Under the pieces are notes generated by a model. It was not told the DNA's origin. It was given only the letters and a program-made list of their open reading frames with translations, and did no database searches. A program made the position numbers and the translations under genes. This document shows positions 1 to 8,955 of a DNA stretch of 9,503 nt, one piece after another. Source of the stretch: Bacteroidota bacterium (lineage in GTDB: Bacteria; Bacteroidota; Bacteroidia; Bacteroidales; Paludibacteraceae); assembly GCA_017860335.1 (NCBI GenBank), contig JAFNAU010000111.1, positions 1-9,503 on the forward strand, given 5' to 3'. Within the stretch, counting starts at the first letter, position 1. Each line of letters starts with the position of its first letter.

Positions 1-3000
1 AGTGGAAGGCGTATGATAAATTCACTCCCGGGTTCATTTTGATTGTTGCGTGCAACGATTATTCCATGCGACATTTCAACCAGCGATCGGGAAAGATGAA
101 GTCCGACACCGGTTCCGATTTTAGTTTTGGTGTATTCATTCTCAATCTGGTAAAAACGATCAAAGATTCGTTCTTCGTGGTTTTCTTCAATACCGATACC
201 GCTGTCTTTAATACTTATTTCGAAGTGATCTGTCAGTTGATTTTTCGCTGTTTCATCCTTACCTTTTCGGAGAGTGATGGTAATTTTTCCATTATCTGGT
301 GTGAATTTGAAGGCATTTGAAAGGATATTCATCATAACCTTGTCCATATTGCTGATATCAATCCAGGCCATCAGATGATTATCTTCGTGAATAAATCTGA
401 ATTCAATGTTGCGTTTATTGGCTGCATATTCGAAAGTCTTCATCAAATCATCAATAAAACCGACAATGTCGGTTTCCCGAAATTTCATAATCAATTGTCC
501 TTTATCAATTTTACGGATATCCATCAACTGATTGATTAGCCGGAGTATGCGTTTTGCATTCCGATGCATAATCTGATACATATACAGTTTCTGGGCATCT
601 TTTTCGTCAGGGATAAGTTTCTCAAGAGGACTGATAATCAGACTCATCGGAGTACGGATTTCATGAGAGATGTTGATGAAATACTGTAGTTTTGCTTCGT
701 TGATTTCTTCCTCATGTTTTCTTGTTATTTCTTCGTTGCGGAGTTTAATCTTGTTTTTTACATAAATGTATGCACCATACAGGATGAAGATACCCAGTAA
801 AATATACACCAGTTTAGCCCAAAAAGACAAATACCAGGGCGGACGTATAATGAAGGTTATTTCTCTGACTTCGGAATTCACATCGCGAACCGATGCTATT
901 ACTTTAAGCTTGTACGTGCCATAGTTAATGTTGGTGAAATGTATTCTGTTTACCCCGGGGTTTGTGCTAACCCAGTTTGAGTTAAGACCTTCCATCTTGT
1001 AACGATAGAAAATCTGTTGCGACATTCCGTAGTTGAAAGTCGAAAACTCGAGGTTAAAGATATTGTCCTTATAGTCCAGATAGATGGTATCCAGATCGGA
1101 AATGAATCGGTCTTTGCCGTTACTTTTTTTGCTTTTTGCCTGGTTGAATACCACACGGTCACCAATGTTTAGAGCTGTCAGATAGAGCTTTACGGGCTCG
1201 CGCGTTTCTTTGATATCCGAAGGAAAGAATGTTGTTACTCCGCTTATTCCTCCGAAGGAAATTTCTTCGTCTTTCGATTTAAAAAATGATCCCTTTGAAA
1301 ATTCATTTCCCTGTAGCCCGTCCGAGTTGTAGTAGTTGAAAAACTTGTTTTCCGTTACGTTGTATTTTGAGATTCCGTTGTGGGTGCTGAGCCAGATATT
1401 GCCCGATGCATCCTCCACAATACCGCAAATAACATTTCCGGCAAGTCCTTCTTTTTCGGTAAATCGTTTGATTAGTTTTCGGCTTCGTCCGTCGAGCAGA
1501 GCCAGTCCTTCGGTAGTTCCAATCCAGATATTACCCGATTTATCCTGACAAAAAGCATAAATGATTGGCCAGAAAACAGGATTGCCGGTTGTGCTGTAAT
1601 TTTTTATGGAGGAACTTGCCGGCTCAATTACCGAAAATCCTTTATGTGTCCCGGCCCAGATAGAACCCTGATTGTCCATAAAGAGACAGTTGATCCAGTC
1701 GTTACAGATTGTTGGAAAGGAATAGTGTTTGATGTATTTTCGCTGTTTGGTATTAAATACATACACTCCACTTCCGTGGGTGCCAATCCACAGATTATCA
1801 ACCTTGTCGGCAATCATAAAATTAATTTTATTGCTGAATGTGTTTTTTTCAAATTCGACCGGTTTTTCGTTAAAGTAGGTGCATTTCCCGCTTCTTTTGT
1901 CGAAAAGTGCCAGTCCGTCCAGGAATGAGCCAATCCACATGCTGCCATCGGGCATTTCGACCACCGACATGATGGTGTTTGAAATTGAATTTGGCTGGTT
2001 GGTTTTTGTAAAATGCCGGACTGATTTATTTTCGGCAATCTGATATAGTCCGTCATTGTCAGTTCCAATCCAGAAAGCGTTATTTAAGTCCTTGTAAAGG
2101 GCTGTATAGCAGCTTGATCCGATCAGGTTTTTGTCGAATGATTTACTGCCGATATAATTGAAACGATGAGGATTGTTGCGTAACAGATACACTCCTTTCT
2201 GAAACAGTCCGGTCCAAAGGTTGCCGTCTTTGTCCTCAAGTATCGAATGGACTTTTACCTTTGAAAAATCGAAGAACGAAAAATTCATCTGATAGTCGTC
2301 CACCGTATTACTTGTGTAGTTGTATCTTTTCAATCCCTGTCCTTCTGTTCCGATTAATAACTGTCCATTCCGGGTGATGCGCAGGCAGTAGATTGACAAA
2401 GGCACATTGCTTCCGGTGTACGAAACCGACTGAAGAGTCCCCAAGGCATTGTCGTATTTGAAAAGTCCTCCCGAGAGGGTGCCGATAAACACATTTCCGA
2501 GATTATCTTCGGTAATGGCTTTCCGGCTATCCTGAAATATAAACATCAGATGCTGGCTGGGCAGTATGCGGTTGACCGATGCTTCAGCCCTGAAATGTGC
2601 ATCTTTTTTAGGTAAAAGCTTTAATACTCCTTCGCCGGAAGTGCTGATAAGAATAGTGCCATCAGGACTTTCGATAATGGAAGTGATGTGTGGTTGTATA
2701 ATTTGCCCGGCAGCGGAATATAGTTTGACTTCTGAAAACGTGTTTTTTGTCCGGTCGAAAATTTGTAAACCATTGATGCAGCCTATCCAGAACCGGCTTT
2801 TACTATCCTCGTACATACATCTAACATAATTGTTTTTAAGCGATGTCGTGTCATTGGGGATATTCTTGTAAATGGTAAATTTCACTGCGTCGTATTTATT
2901 CAGTCCGTCTTCAGTAGCTATCCATACATAATTTCTCTTGTCTTGGTACAGATAATTAATAAGACTGTTCGAAATATCTTTGTCTGTAGAATAAAAGATG

Positions 3001-3074
3001 CCGGTCTGTGCGGACGCATTAAAACAGTTCAGTAATACGACCGTAAAAGCAATGAATGATAATCTGCTTTTCAT
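1..3074 (-). CDS. Hybrid two-component system (HTCS)-type sensor histidine kinase, C-terminus cut by window edge
   Basis: This is a membrane sensor that detects oligosaccharides in the periplasm and controls the adjacent PUL. About 1,024 residues are visible in one uninterrupted minus-strand frame. The start is the ATG at 3074, followed by a signal peptide (residues 1-22, ending ASA before Q23). Residues about 24-650 carry about 13 beta-propeller blade motifs such as WIATEDGL, WIGTDNDGL, WIGTHGSGV and WIGTTEGL, close to the 14 of two seven-bladed propellers. A Y_Y_Y domain follows (about 665-745), then one transmembrane helix (about 753-774). The HisKA domain has the H-box SHEIRTPMSL with phospho-acceptor His804. 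The HATPase domain shows an N-box (NILSNAFKFT, from 916), G1 (DSGIGI, 957-962), an F-box (IFDRFYQ) and G2 (GTGVGL, 987-992). Family members are usually about 1,300-1,400 residues with receiver and AraC HTH domains at the end. Those would lie off the left edge, so the hybrid nature is inferred. The gene is divergent from susCD, which it probably regulates. Confidence 0.93.
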   Translation of the reverse strand, partial: MKSRLSFIAFTVVLLNCFNASAQTGIFYSTDKDISNSLINYLYQDKRNYVWIATEDGLNKYDAVKFTIYKNIPNDTTSLKNNYVRCMYEDSKSRFWIGCINGLQIFDRTKNTFSEVKLYSAAGQIIQPHITSIIESPDGTILISTSGEGVLKLLPKKDAHFRAEASVNRILPSQHLMFIFQDSRKAITEDNLGNVFIGTLSGGLFKYDNALGTLQSVSYTGSNVPLSIYCLRITRNGQLLIGTEGQGLKRYNYTSNTVDDYQMNFSFFDFSKVKVHSILEDKDGNLWTGLFQKGVYLLRNNPHRFNYIGSKSFDKNLIGSSCYTALYKDLNNAFWIGTDNDGLYQIAENKSVRHFTKTNQPNSISNTIMSVVEMPDGSMWIGSFLDGLALFDKRSGKCTYFNEKPVEFEKNTFSNKINFMIADKVDNLWIGTHGSGVYVFNTKQRKYIKHYSFPTICNDWINCLFMDNQGSIWAGTHKGFSVIEPASSSIKNYSTTGNPVFWPIIYAFCQDKSGNIWIGTTEGLALLDGRSRKLIKRFTEKEGLAGNVICGIVEDASGNIWLSTHNGISKYNVTENKFFNYYNSDGLQGNEFSKGSFFKSKDEEISFGGISGVTTFFPSDIKETREPVKLYLTALNIGDRVVFNQAKSKKSNGKDRFISDLDTIYLDYKDNIFNLEFSTFNYGMSQQIFYRYKMEGLNSNWVSTNPGVNRIHFTNINYGTYKLKVIASVRDVNSEVREITFIIRPPWYLSFWAKLVYILLGIFILYGAYIYVKNKIKLRNEEITRKHEEEINEAKLQYFINISHEIRTPMSLIISPLEKLIPDEKDAQKLYMYQIMHRNAKRILRLINQLMDIRKIDKGQLIMKFRETDIVGFIDDLMKTFEYAANKRNIEFRFIHEDNHLMAWIDISNMDKVMMNILSNAFKFTPDNGKITITLRKGKDETAKNQLTDHFEISIKDSGIGIEENHEERIFDRFYQIENEYTKTKIGTGVGLHLSRSLVEMSHGIIVARNNQNEPGSEFIIRLP

Positions 3075-3099
3075 AGGAATTTTAAAGGATTAATTCTCA

Positions 3100-3130
3100 C
3101 AAAAATAGCAAAAATAACATCAGACACAAA
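3100..3130 (-). promoter_or_regulatory. Candidate promoter of the sensor gene
   Basis: Read on the minus strand, TTTG (3130-3127) is followed after 19 bases by TATTTTTG (3107-3100). This fits the Bacteroides primary sigma factor consensus of TTTG near -33 and TAnnTTTG near -7. A second identical TATTTTTG lies at 3116-3109. Transcription would start roughly 15-25 bases before the ATG at 3074, giving a short leader. The sequence is A/T-rich, so chance matches are likely; this is a pattern match only. Confidence 0.4.
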
Positions 3131-3458
3131 AAATACAAGAAATTGAGTCAGAAAGACCTGAAATACGATTTGATGTTACAAATGCGTAAAATTGTCAATT
3201 CTTTATATTTACTGAATTTCTTAGGCATAATTTGAAGGTCGGTATTTAGTCTGGATATCAAAAAAACCTTTTTTATTTCTGATTTATGTGTGCAGTCCGG
3301 ATATTCAGGAGACTTAGCAGAAATCAGAATCATCAGTGCCGATATGTACGAAACTCATTCAATAGATGGGAGATGCAACTGAAAAAACTCATCAGAAATA
3401 AATAAAAAACGGTTGATAAAGTGTTGTAATATATGTGTATGTATATATGAAAAACAAA

Positions 3459-3505
3459 TGTTACAATTCTTTAATCCATGTAACGTATAAAAAAGGATTT
3501 GTAAC
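3459..3505. promoter_or_regulatory. Candidate operator: inverted GTTACAA / TTGTAAC motifs upstream of the susC promoter
   Basis: TGTTACAA (3459-3466) and TTGTAAC (3499-3505) form an inverted pair, with a related ATGTAAC (3479-3485) between them. A further TGTTACAA copy lies at 3174-3181. The cluster ends about 30 bases upstream of the candidate -7 element of susC, a sensible place for an activator of the AraC type. The motif is short and AT-rich, so this is a weak inference. Confidence 0.22.
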
Positions 3506-3536
3506 AAATATGAATGTTAGTCACAAAGAATGGGGC

Positions 3537-3544
3537 TACATTTG
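3537..3544 (+). promoter_or_regulatory. Candidate -7 element (TACATTTG) of the susCD promoter
   Basis: TACATTTG matches the Bacteroides -7 consensus TAnnTTTG exactly. No good -33 TTTG lies at the expected distance; only a poor GTTAG is seen near 3515-3519. A weak -33 element would fit a promoter that needs an activator, here probably the divergent sensor/regulator. Transcription would start near 3550 and give a leader of roughly 125 bases. Confidence 0.42.
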
Positions 3545-3677
3545 GAAATCGAAACCAATTAAAATATTAACAATACAAAACAAAAAAATTATGATCATGA
3601 AAACTTAAAAAAACAGGACAATCTACCTTAAAAAAATTAACAAAAAAAATTAACATTAATGTAAAACTAAAAATTCC

Positions 3678-6600
3678 ATGAAATTAACAACATTAAAAAA
3701 ACAACTTGCTGTTATATCCTTTTTAATACTGATACCGGTTTGGGCTTTAGGTCAAACCATTACAGTTAGAGGAACGGTAACAGACGACCAGGGTGAAACT
3801 CTGCTTGGAGTAAGCGTAAAAGAAATTGGAACGACAAATGGGGCGACAACAAATAACAATGGTAAATATGAAATCAAAGTTAAAGGTAATGCGTCATTGG
3901 TATTTTCATATGTAGGGTATAAAAATAAAACAGTGCCGGTAAGCAACCAGCAAATACTTAATGTAGAAATGGAACCGGATGTATTAGGACTTGAAGAAGT
4001 CGTAGTTGTGGGTTACGGTACACAGCGCAAGGAAGCAGTAACCGGTTCTGTAGCTTCTATAAAAGGTGACATAATGAGAGAAATACCTTCTACGAATATG
4101 TCGCAGGCTTTACAAGGCCGTATTGCTGGTGTCGAAATGTCACAAACCTCCTCAAAACCCGGAGCTGAAATGCAAATTCGTATTCGCGGAACACGTTCAC
4201 TCACTGCAAGTAACGATCCATTGGTAGTGCTAGATGGTATTCCTTTTGCCGGAAACATCAGTGACATCAATCCTAATGACATCAAGAGTATAGATATTTT
4301 GAAGGATGCTTCCGCAACTGCTATTTATGGTTCAAGAGGTGCAAACGGTGTACTCCTTGTAACAACTAATAAAGGAATAGCCGGTCAGCAAGCCAGAGTA
4401 ACTTATAACGGTTATTATGGTACGAGCCAGGTATTCTCCAAAATCGATATGATGGATGGAGAGCAATTTGCTGCAATGAGGGCTTTTGCTAATATGTCTG
4501 CTTACAAAACAAACACTGCCGATGAAATCGAAGGAACAAACACCGACTGGCAAGATTTGTTTTATAAAACCGGTAAAATACAAAGTCATGATGTAAGTGT
4601 TGCTGGCGGAACAGAACGCGGATCCTATACTTTTGGTGTGGGTTATTACAAAAATGAAGGTGTAGTTCCACTGGAAGGCTATAGTCGTATTTCATTGCGT
4701 GGAAGCCTCGATCAGGAAGTAGGAAAAATCTTCCGTATTGGTTTTACTACCAACAGTAACTATAATGTTACCGAAGCGGCAAGCTCAGGAGGATTATATC
4801 AGGTATTACAGAATACTCCACTTATTAACCCTTACAATGCTGATGGCACCTGGAAAAGAACAGTGGATATGCCTGCTGACAAAGGTGTATGGGTATATAC
4901 AAGAGATGTGGTAGAAGCTAAAAGAGACCTTATGCTCAGCCAAACCAAAGGTTTTGGTTCATACAATAGTGTCTATGGTGAAGTAAAAGTACCAGGAGTA
5001 GAAGGTTTAAAATATCGTGTTAATGTAGGTTTGAACTTTCGTATGTCGACCGGAGGAGCCTATACAGGACCAGGAATAAACGCCACCTCTGAAACCAATC
5101 CTTCAGCGGCTTCGGTTAGTAATTCGTTGAGAACTAACTGGGCAATTGAAAACTTGCTTACTTATGACCGTACTTTTGCCGATAAACATCAGGTAAATGC
5201 AGTAGCAATGTACTCAGCAGAAGAAACTATGTACAACCGTTCACGTATGACTGCAAAAGGCGTTGCCGAAAACTTTCAATGGTATAACCTTGGTATGACC
5301 GATGGAGAAAGATCTATTCTTCCCGGAGATCAGCAATATGAAAAGAGTGGCTTATTATCTTATATGGGCCGTGTAATGTATTCGTATGACAGTCGCTATA
5401 TGATTTCGGCCACTTTACGTGCCGATGGTTCTTCAAGATTAGCTCCCGGACACCAATGGCATACTTATCCTGCTGTATCTATAGGATGGAATGTAAAAAA
5501 AGAAAGTTTCATGCAAGATGTTAATTGGCTCGATAACCTGAAAATGAGAGTAGGTTATGGTGAAACTTCAAATCAGGCTGTTGCTCCTTACGCCACTTTG
5601 GGTGGTTTGAGTACTCGTCCATATAACTTTGGCGATGCACCTGCTAATTTTGTAACAGGAACATATGTAAGTACGCTGCCAAATACTAAATTAGGATGGG
5701 AATTTTCAACTACCTGGAACTATGGTTTTGACTTTAGCTTGCTGAAAAATCGCTTATACGGTACCTTTGAATATTATGTAACCAATACAAAGGACCTTCT
5801 GTTGAGTGTAAATCTTCCTCAAACTTCGGGTGTTGGTAGCTTTATGGCTAACGTAGGAGAAACACAAAATAAAGGTTTTGAACTGTCCCTTAATGCAGTT
5901 ATACTGGACAATCTCAATGGCTGGAACTGGACTGCAGGTGTAAACTTGTATACCAACCAGAACAAAATTGTTTCTCTTGCATCAGGAAACCTGAAAGATG
6001 AAGGTAACGCCTGGTTTGTAGGAAGCTCTATTAATTCAATTTATGCACCTAAAAAAATTGGATTGTGGCAGGAAGGTGATCCTTTTATGAATATTCTTGA
6101 ACCGGGAGGAAACGCAGGTATGATTAAAATTGAATATCTCGGCGAATATTACAAAGAAGGTGATAACATTCCGAAAGACAGACAGGTAGGAGATCCTGTA
6201 AGAGCAATGGATGGTGGCGGTAAAGACCGTCAGGTTATAGAATTAGATCCTGACTTTCAGGGTGGTTTCAACACCACTTTGGGGTACAAAGGAATTGACC
6301 TGACCGTAATTGGCGCTTTTAAAAGCGGTGGTACGCTTATCAGTTCACTTTATTCTGCCAACGGTTACCTCAATATGTTATCAGGACGTAGAGGAAATGT
6401 GGATGTTGACTACTGGACACCTGAAAATACAGATGCAAAATATCCGAAACCAGGTGGTATGATGAGTAGTGATAATCCAAAATACGGTAACACCCTTGCT
6501 TTGTTTGATGCATCTTATATGAAAATACGCACAATTACTTTGGGATATAACTTTAAACTAAGAGCAGTAAAGGACTTGGGTATTCAAAATTTGAGGCTTT

Positions 6601-6794
6601 ATGCTTCAGTTCAAAATCCATTTGTATTATTTGCACCTTACACAAACGAAACCGGTATGGATCCTGAAACTAACTCTTACGGTGATGAAAACATGGCCTC
6701 AGCTTCAGGTTTAGCTAACAGACGTATCCTTACCGTAGGTACTAACTCACCATCTACACGCAACTACCTGGTAGGTCTTAGTATTACATTCTAA
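3678..6794 (+). CDS. susC-like: SusC/RagA-family TonB-linked outer membrane glycan transporter
   Basis: This outer membrane beta-barrel imports glycan fragments using TonB energy and pairs with the SusD-like lipoprotein encoded just downstream. The 1,038-residue length is normal for the family. The ATG at 3678 gives a good signal peptide (about residues 1-25, cleavage near ALG-Q). Next comes a carboxypeptidase-regulatory-like beta-sandwich domain (about 27-98; GTVTDDQGETLLGVSV, VFSYVGY). The SusC-type TonB-box region EEVVVVGYGTQ lies at 106-116. The plug domain (about 118-234) includes the SusC/RagA signature DIKSIDILKDASATAIYGSR (201-220). The rest is barrel and ends in the outer-membrane-type C-terminus YLVGLSITF. 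There is no N-terminal STN signalling domain, so regulation by an anti-sigma factor is not expected; this fits control by the divergent sensor. The frame is intact. The transported glycan cannot be read from the sequence; the downstream GH115 gene suggests glucuronoxylan-type material. Confidence 0.97.
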   Translation: MKLTTLKKQLAVISFLILIPVWALGQTITVRGTVTDDQGETLLGVSVKEIGTTNGATTNNNGKYEIKVKGNASLVFSYVGYKNKTVPVSNQQILNVEMEPDVLGLEEVVVVGYGTQRKEAVTGSVASIKGDIMREIPSTNMSQALQGRIAGVEMSQTSSKPGAEMQIRIRGTRSLTASNDPLVVLDGIPFAGNISDINPNDIKSIDILKDASATAIYGSRGANGVLLVTTNKGIAGQQARVTYNGYYGTSQVFSKIDMMDGEQFAAMRAFANMSAYKTNTADEIEGTNTDWQDLFYKTGKIQSHDVSVAGGTERGSYTFGVGYYKNEGVVPLEGYSRISLRGSLDQEVGKIFRIGFTTNSNYNVTEAASSGGLYQVLQNTPLINPYNADGTWKRTVDMPADKGVWVYTRDVVEAKRDLMLSQTKGFGSYNSVYGEVKVPGVEGLKYRVNVGLNFRMSTGGAYTGPGINATSETNPSAASVSNSLRTNWAIENLLTYDRTFADKHQVNAVAMYSAEETMYNRSRMTAKGVAENFQWYNLGMTDGERSILPGDQQYEKSGLLSYMGRVMYSYDSRYMISATLRADGSSRLAPGHQWHTYPAVSIGWNVKKESFMQDVNWLDNLKMRVGYGETSNQAVAPYATLGGLSTRPYNFGDAPANFVTGTYVSTLPNTKLGWEFSTTWNYGFDFSLLKNRLYGTFEYYVTNTKDLLLSVNLPQTSGVGSFMANVGETQNKGFELSLNAVILDNLNGWNWTAGVNLYTNQNKIVSLASGNLKDEGNAWFVGSSINSIYAPKKIGLWQEGDPFMNILEPGGNAGMIKIEYLGEYYKEGDNIPKDRQVGDPVRAMDGGGKDRQVIELDPDFQGGFNTTLGYKGIDLTVIGAFKSGGTLISSLYSANGYLNMLSGRRGNVDVDYWTPENTDAKYPKPGGMMSSDNPKYGNTLALFDASYMKIRTITLGYNFKLRAVKDLGIQNLRLYASVQNPFVLFAPYTNETGMDPETNSYGDENMASASGLANRRILTVGTNSPSTRNYLVGLSITF

Positions 6795-6816
6795 TAACTT
6801 TAAAAAAGAAATAATA

Positions 6817-8784
6817 ATGAAAAAGATAAATTTCAAAGTTTTGATGGGAGCTATGATGATGTTGTTCCTGTCAGCCTGTAACGATATCTTGGTAGAACAG
6901 CCGCGTGCCACTTACGAACCCGGTTTTTTCACAACCAAAGAAGGAGTTCAGAGCGGTTTGACTTCCATGTACGCTCATTTGCGTTACATTTATGGGCAGG
7001 GTTATTATTATAACATTACCCTTACGGGTACCGACGAATATACCTGGGCTAATAGTGCTGATGGCAACTTTAAAGATGCCGATATGACCAGTGGAGGAAC
7101 AATGACTCCATCTACTTCTCGCGCTGATGTACTTTGGAATGCTGCATTCCCGAATATCAACACAGCAAGTGGTGTTATCGAAAATGCTGAAGCAGTAGGT
7201 CTGGCTCCTTCGTTGATTGCCGAAGCACGTTTTTTCCGTGCATTCGACTATTTCCAGTTGGTACAGACTTTTGGTGGAGTACCTCTTGATTTAGGTGGAG
7301 GTGTCATGAAATTCAACAAATCAACAGTAAGAACTTCAGTGCGTAACACTGTACCCGAAGTTTACACAATCGGTATTTTCCCTGATTTGAAACAAGCAAT
7401 AACCGATCTTCCTGAGACTCCCCGTATTGTTGGCGCTGCCACAAAAACTGTTGCCCGTTTGTATCTGGCAAAGGCTTATCTTACTTATGCCTGGTGGTTG
7501 CAAAACCCAAATAATATCCCTACATATCCTGAAACTGCCCGCACCGATCCCGATGGTCATGATGCTGCCTGGTATTTCCAGCAAGCTTATGATGTAGCTG
7601 CCGAAGCTATTACTAATCCTGGTTCTGCCGGCTTGCAATCAACATATTATAAAGTTCACTTAGCACAGAATGACCGCAATAACGAAGTTTTATTACTTGC
7701 CGATCATACAAATGCCAGCGAGCAATATAATGGTGGTATCAGTTTCTCGTATGGAAACGGTGAAGCACCAGACAACTTTGCTTGCTGGATGGTTACACCC
7801 CAGATGGAGAACATAAGAAGCGGGAAGAAATCAGATGGCTCAGATGTTATTAGTTCTGTACAGCGCGAAGCAGCTCAGTGGGGTGGTCGTCCATGGACTC
7901 GTATGGCACCTCCACAGGGAGTATTTACAAAAACATTTGCCGATAAAACAAACGACTCTCGTTTTGATGGTACTTTCACAAGTGTTTACCGTGGTAACTG
8001 GACGAAGAATTCAGGCTTATCATCCATCACTACGTTGTATAATGCAAACAATTTGCCTGTTTCTCCGGGCGATGCCATTCTTTCATTTTTACCGGACGAA
8101 ACTCTGACAAGTACACTTAGCTATACTTCAGGTAAAAGTAATATCGGTGCAGGTGTTGTTGCCGGAAGAGCCGATTACGTAATTCCTCCATCTGGTATCA
8201 ATCGTCAGTATTTCCCCGGATTGTGGAAAATCGGTACATATCGTACAGACAATGGCTCAGGATTAGGAACTCCAAACGGTAGTACCTGTCGTCCGTTCGT
8301 TATTGCAAAATTCTCTGAACTCTTCCTGGTTGCTGCTGAAGCCGCGGTAAAAGGCGCTACCACTAAAGCTATAACAGGCACTTATGCAAATGATGGAACA
8401 GCAAGAGGATTAGTGAATGTCCTTCGTGCAAGAGCAGGTAAATGGAGCTTCAGCAATGCTGAAAATAAAGCAAAAGTTGAAGACCATAGCGCTGAAATGA
8501 TTGCCGCAACTCCGGCTACTATAGATATCAACTATATCCTGGCTGAACGCTCACGCGAATTCTTCGGCGAAGGCTATCGCTGGTTCGACCTGGTACGTAC
8601 TCAGAAATGGGAAGAAATCGCAGGAACATATGAAATTGCTGATACAGGCACTCATACACCAAAAACTTTTACCCGTGTTATCAACAAAGCTGTTCATTAT
8701 CTGCGTCCAATTCCTCAGGCTCAAATTGACAGATTGGATATGAGCGATGATGAAAAGAAAGCATACCAAAATCCGGGTTATTAA
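6817..8784 (+). CDS. susD-like: SusD/RagB-family surface glycan-binding lipoprotein
   Basis: This surface lipoprotein binds glycan and acts as the lid over the SusC-like barrel. It has 655 residues, somewhat longer than many SusD proteins (about 500-600). The N-terminus is a lipoprotein signal peptide with lipobox LSAC and lipidated Cys21. The N-terminal SusD-like helical/TPR part includes AEARFFRAFDYFQLVQTFGG (135-154). The C-terminal SusD_RagB part includes ERSREFFGEGYRWFDLVR (577-594) and the usual closing pattern LRPIPQAQIDR (629-639) and QNPGY (651-655). It starts 22 bases after the susC stop, behind an A-rich stretch that probably serves as its ribosome site, so the two are almost certainly one operon. 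A strong terminator follows the stop codon. Aromatic residues for sugar stacking are plentiful, but the binding residues cannot be assigned from sequence alone. Confidence 0.97.
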   Translation: MKKINFKVLMGAMMMLFLSACNDILVEQPRATYEPGFFTTKEGVQSGLTSMYAHLRYIYGQGYYYNITLTGTDEYTWANSADGNFKDADMTSGGTMTPSTSRADVLWNAAFPNINTASGVIENAEAVGLAPSLIAEARFFRAFDYFQLVQTFGGVPLDLGGGVMKFNKSTVRTSVRNTVPEVYTIGIFPDLKQAITDLPETPRIVGAATKTVARLYLAKAYLTYAWWLQNPNNIPTYPETARTDPDGHDAAWYFQQAYDVAAEAITNPGSAGLQSTYYKVHLAQNDRNNEVLLLADHTNASEQYNGGISFSYGNGEAPDNFACWMVTPQMENIRSGKKSDGSDVISSVQREAAQWGGRPWTRMAPPQGVFTKTFADKTNDSRFDGTFTSVYRGNWTKNSGLSSITTLYNANNLPVSPGDAILSFLPDETLTSTLSYTSGKSNIGAGVVAGRADYVIPPSGINRQYFPGLWKIGTYRTDNGSGLGTPNGSTCRPFVIAKFSELFLVAAEAAVKGATTKAITGTYANDGTARGLVNVLRARAGKWSFSNAENKAKVEDHSAEMIAATPATIDINYILAERSREFFGEGYRWFDLVRTQKWEEIAGTYEIADTGTHTPKTFTRVINKAVHYLRPIPQAQIDRLDMSDDEKKAYQNPGY

Positions 8785-8791
8785 TACCGGT

Positions 8792-8845
8792 ATTTAGAAG
8801 ATAATGCCGACTTCAAGGCATTATCTTCTAAATTATTTAATTTTT
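8792..8845 (+). terminator. Intrinsic (Rho-independent) terminator after susD
   Basis: A perfect 17-bp inverted repeat, ATTTAGAAGATAATGCC (8792-8808) and its complement (8817-8833), encloses the 8-base loop GACTTCAA. A T-rich tract follows, ending in TTTTTC (8841-8845). It starts 8 bases after the susD stop. It should end or reduce susCD transcription before the GH115 gene, which would then need read-through or its own promoter. A 12-bp palindrome AATACCGGTATT (8783-8794) overlaps both the susD stop codon and the foot of the stem. Confidence 0.85.
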
Positions 8846-8955
8846 CTGAAATAAAAAGACACACAGATTCTCATCTTAATATTTTGATATAGTATTACAT
8901 AGAACTGAATTAATTTTTACAAATAAGTTTATCCGTATTTAATAATAGTTTTTTA

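Larger units (their letters stand above)
3075..3677. other. AT-rich divergent control region between sensor gene and susC
   Basis: These 603 bases separate the two divergent genes. I see no RNA gene and no convincing protein gene. A 61-codon minus-strand ORF at 3148-3333 has no recognisable motif or family resemblance and is probably chance. The region holds candidate Bacteroides-type promoters for both directions and several GTTACAA/TTGTAAC motifs. It also holds a long A-rich leader before susC. That leader has a 10-bp palindrome ACATTAATGT (3653-3662), a repeated AAAAAATTAACA (3631-3642 and 3644-3655), and a five-codon ORF MIMKT (3591-3608) in the same phase as susC. A long intergenic region of this kind fits a regulated PUL promoter. 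Confidence 0.6.

Noticed and set aside
39..320. 93-codon plus-strand ORF with a TTG start
   Set aside because: It is the antisense of the histidine kinase ATPase domain, whose N, G1, F and G2 boxes read clearly on the minus strand.
1644..2068. Overlapping ORFs on both strands within the sensor gene
   Set aside because: The sensor frame runs uninterrupted through here with repeated beta-propeller motifs, so these are shadows.
3260..3276. A-run followed by a T-run resembling a hairpin terminator
   Set aside because: The two runs are separated by only two bases, there is no GC stem, and it does not follow a gene end.
3148..3333. 61-codon minus-strand ORF in the divergent region
   Set aside because: It has no recognisable domain and no convincing ribosome site, and it lies in AT-rich control DNA. 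It is most likely chance.
7835..8107. 90-codon plus-strand ORF inside the susD-like gene
   Set aside because: It is an alternative frame of an intact SusD-family protein and has no family resemblance of its own.
8924..8931. TAAGTTTA as a possible -7 element for the GH115 gene
   Set aside because: It matches TAnnTTTG at only five of the six fixed positions and has no clear -33 partner, so it is too weak to list as a promoter.
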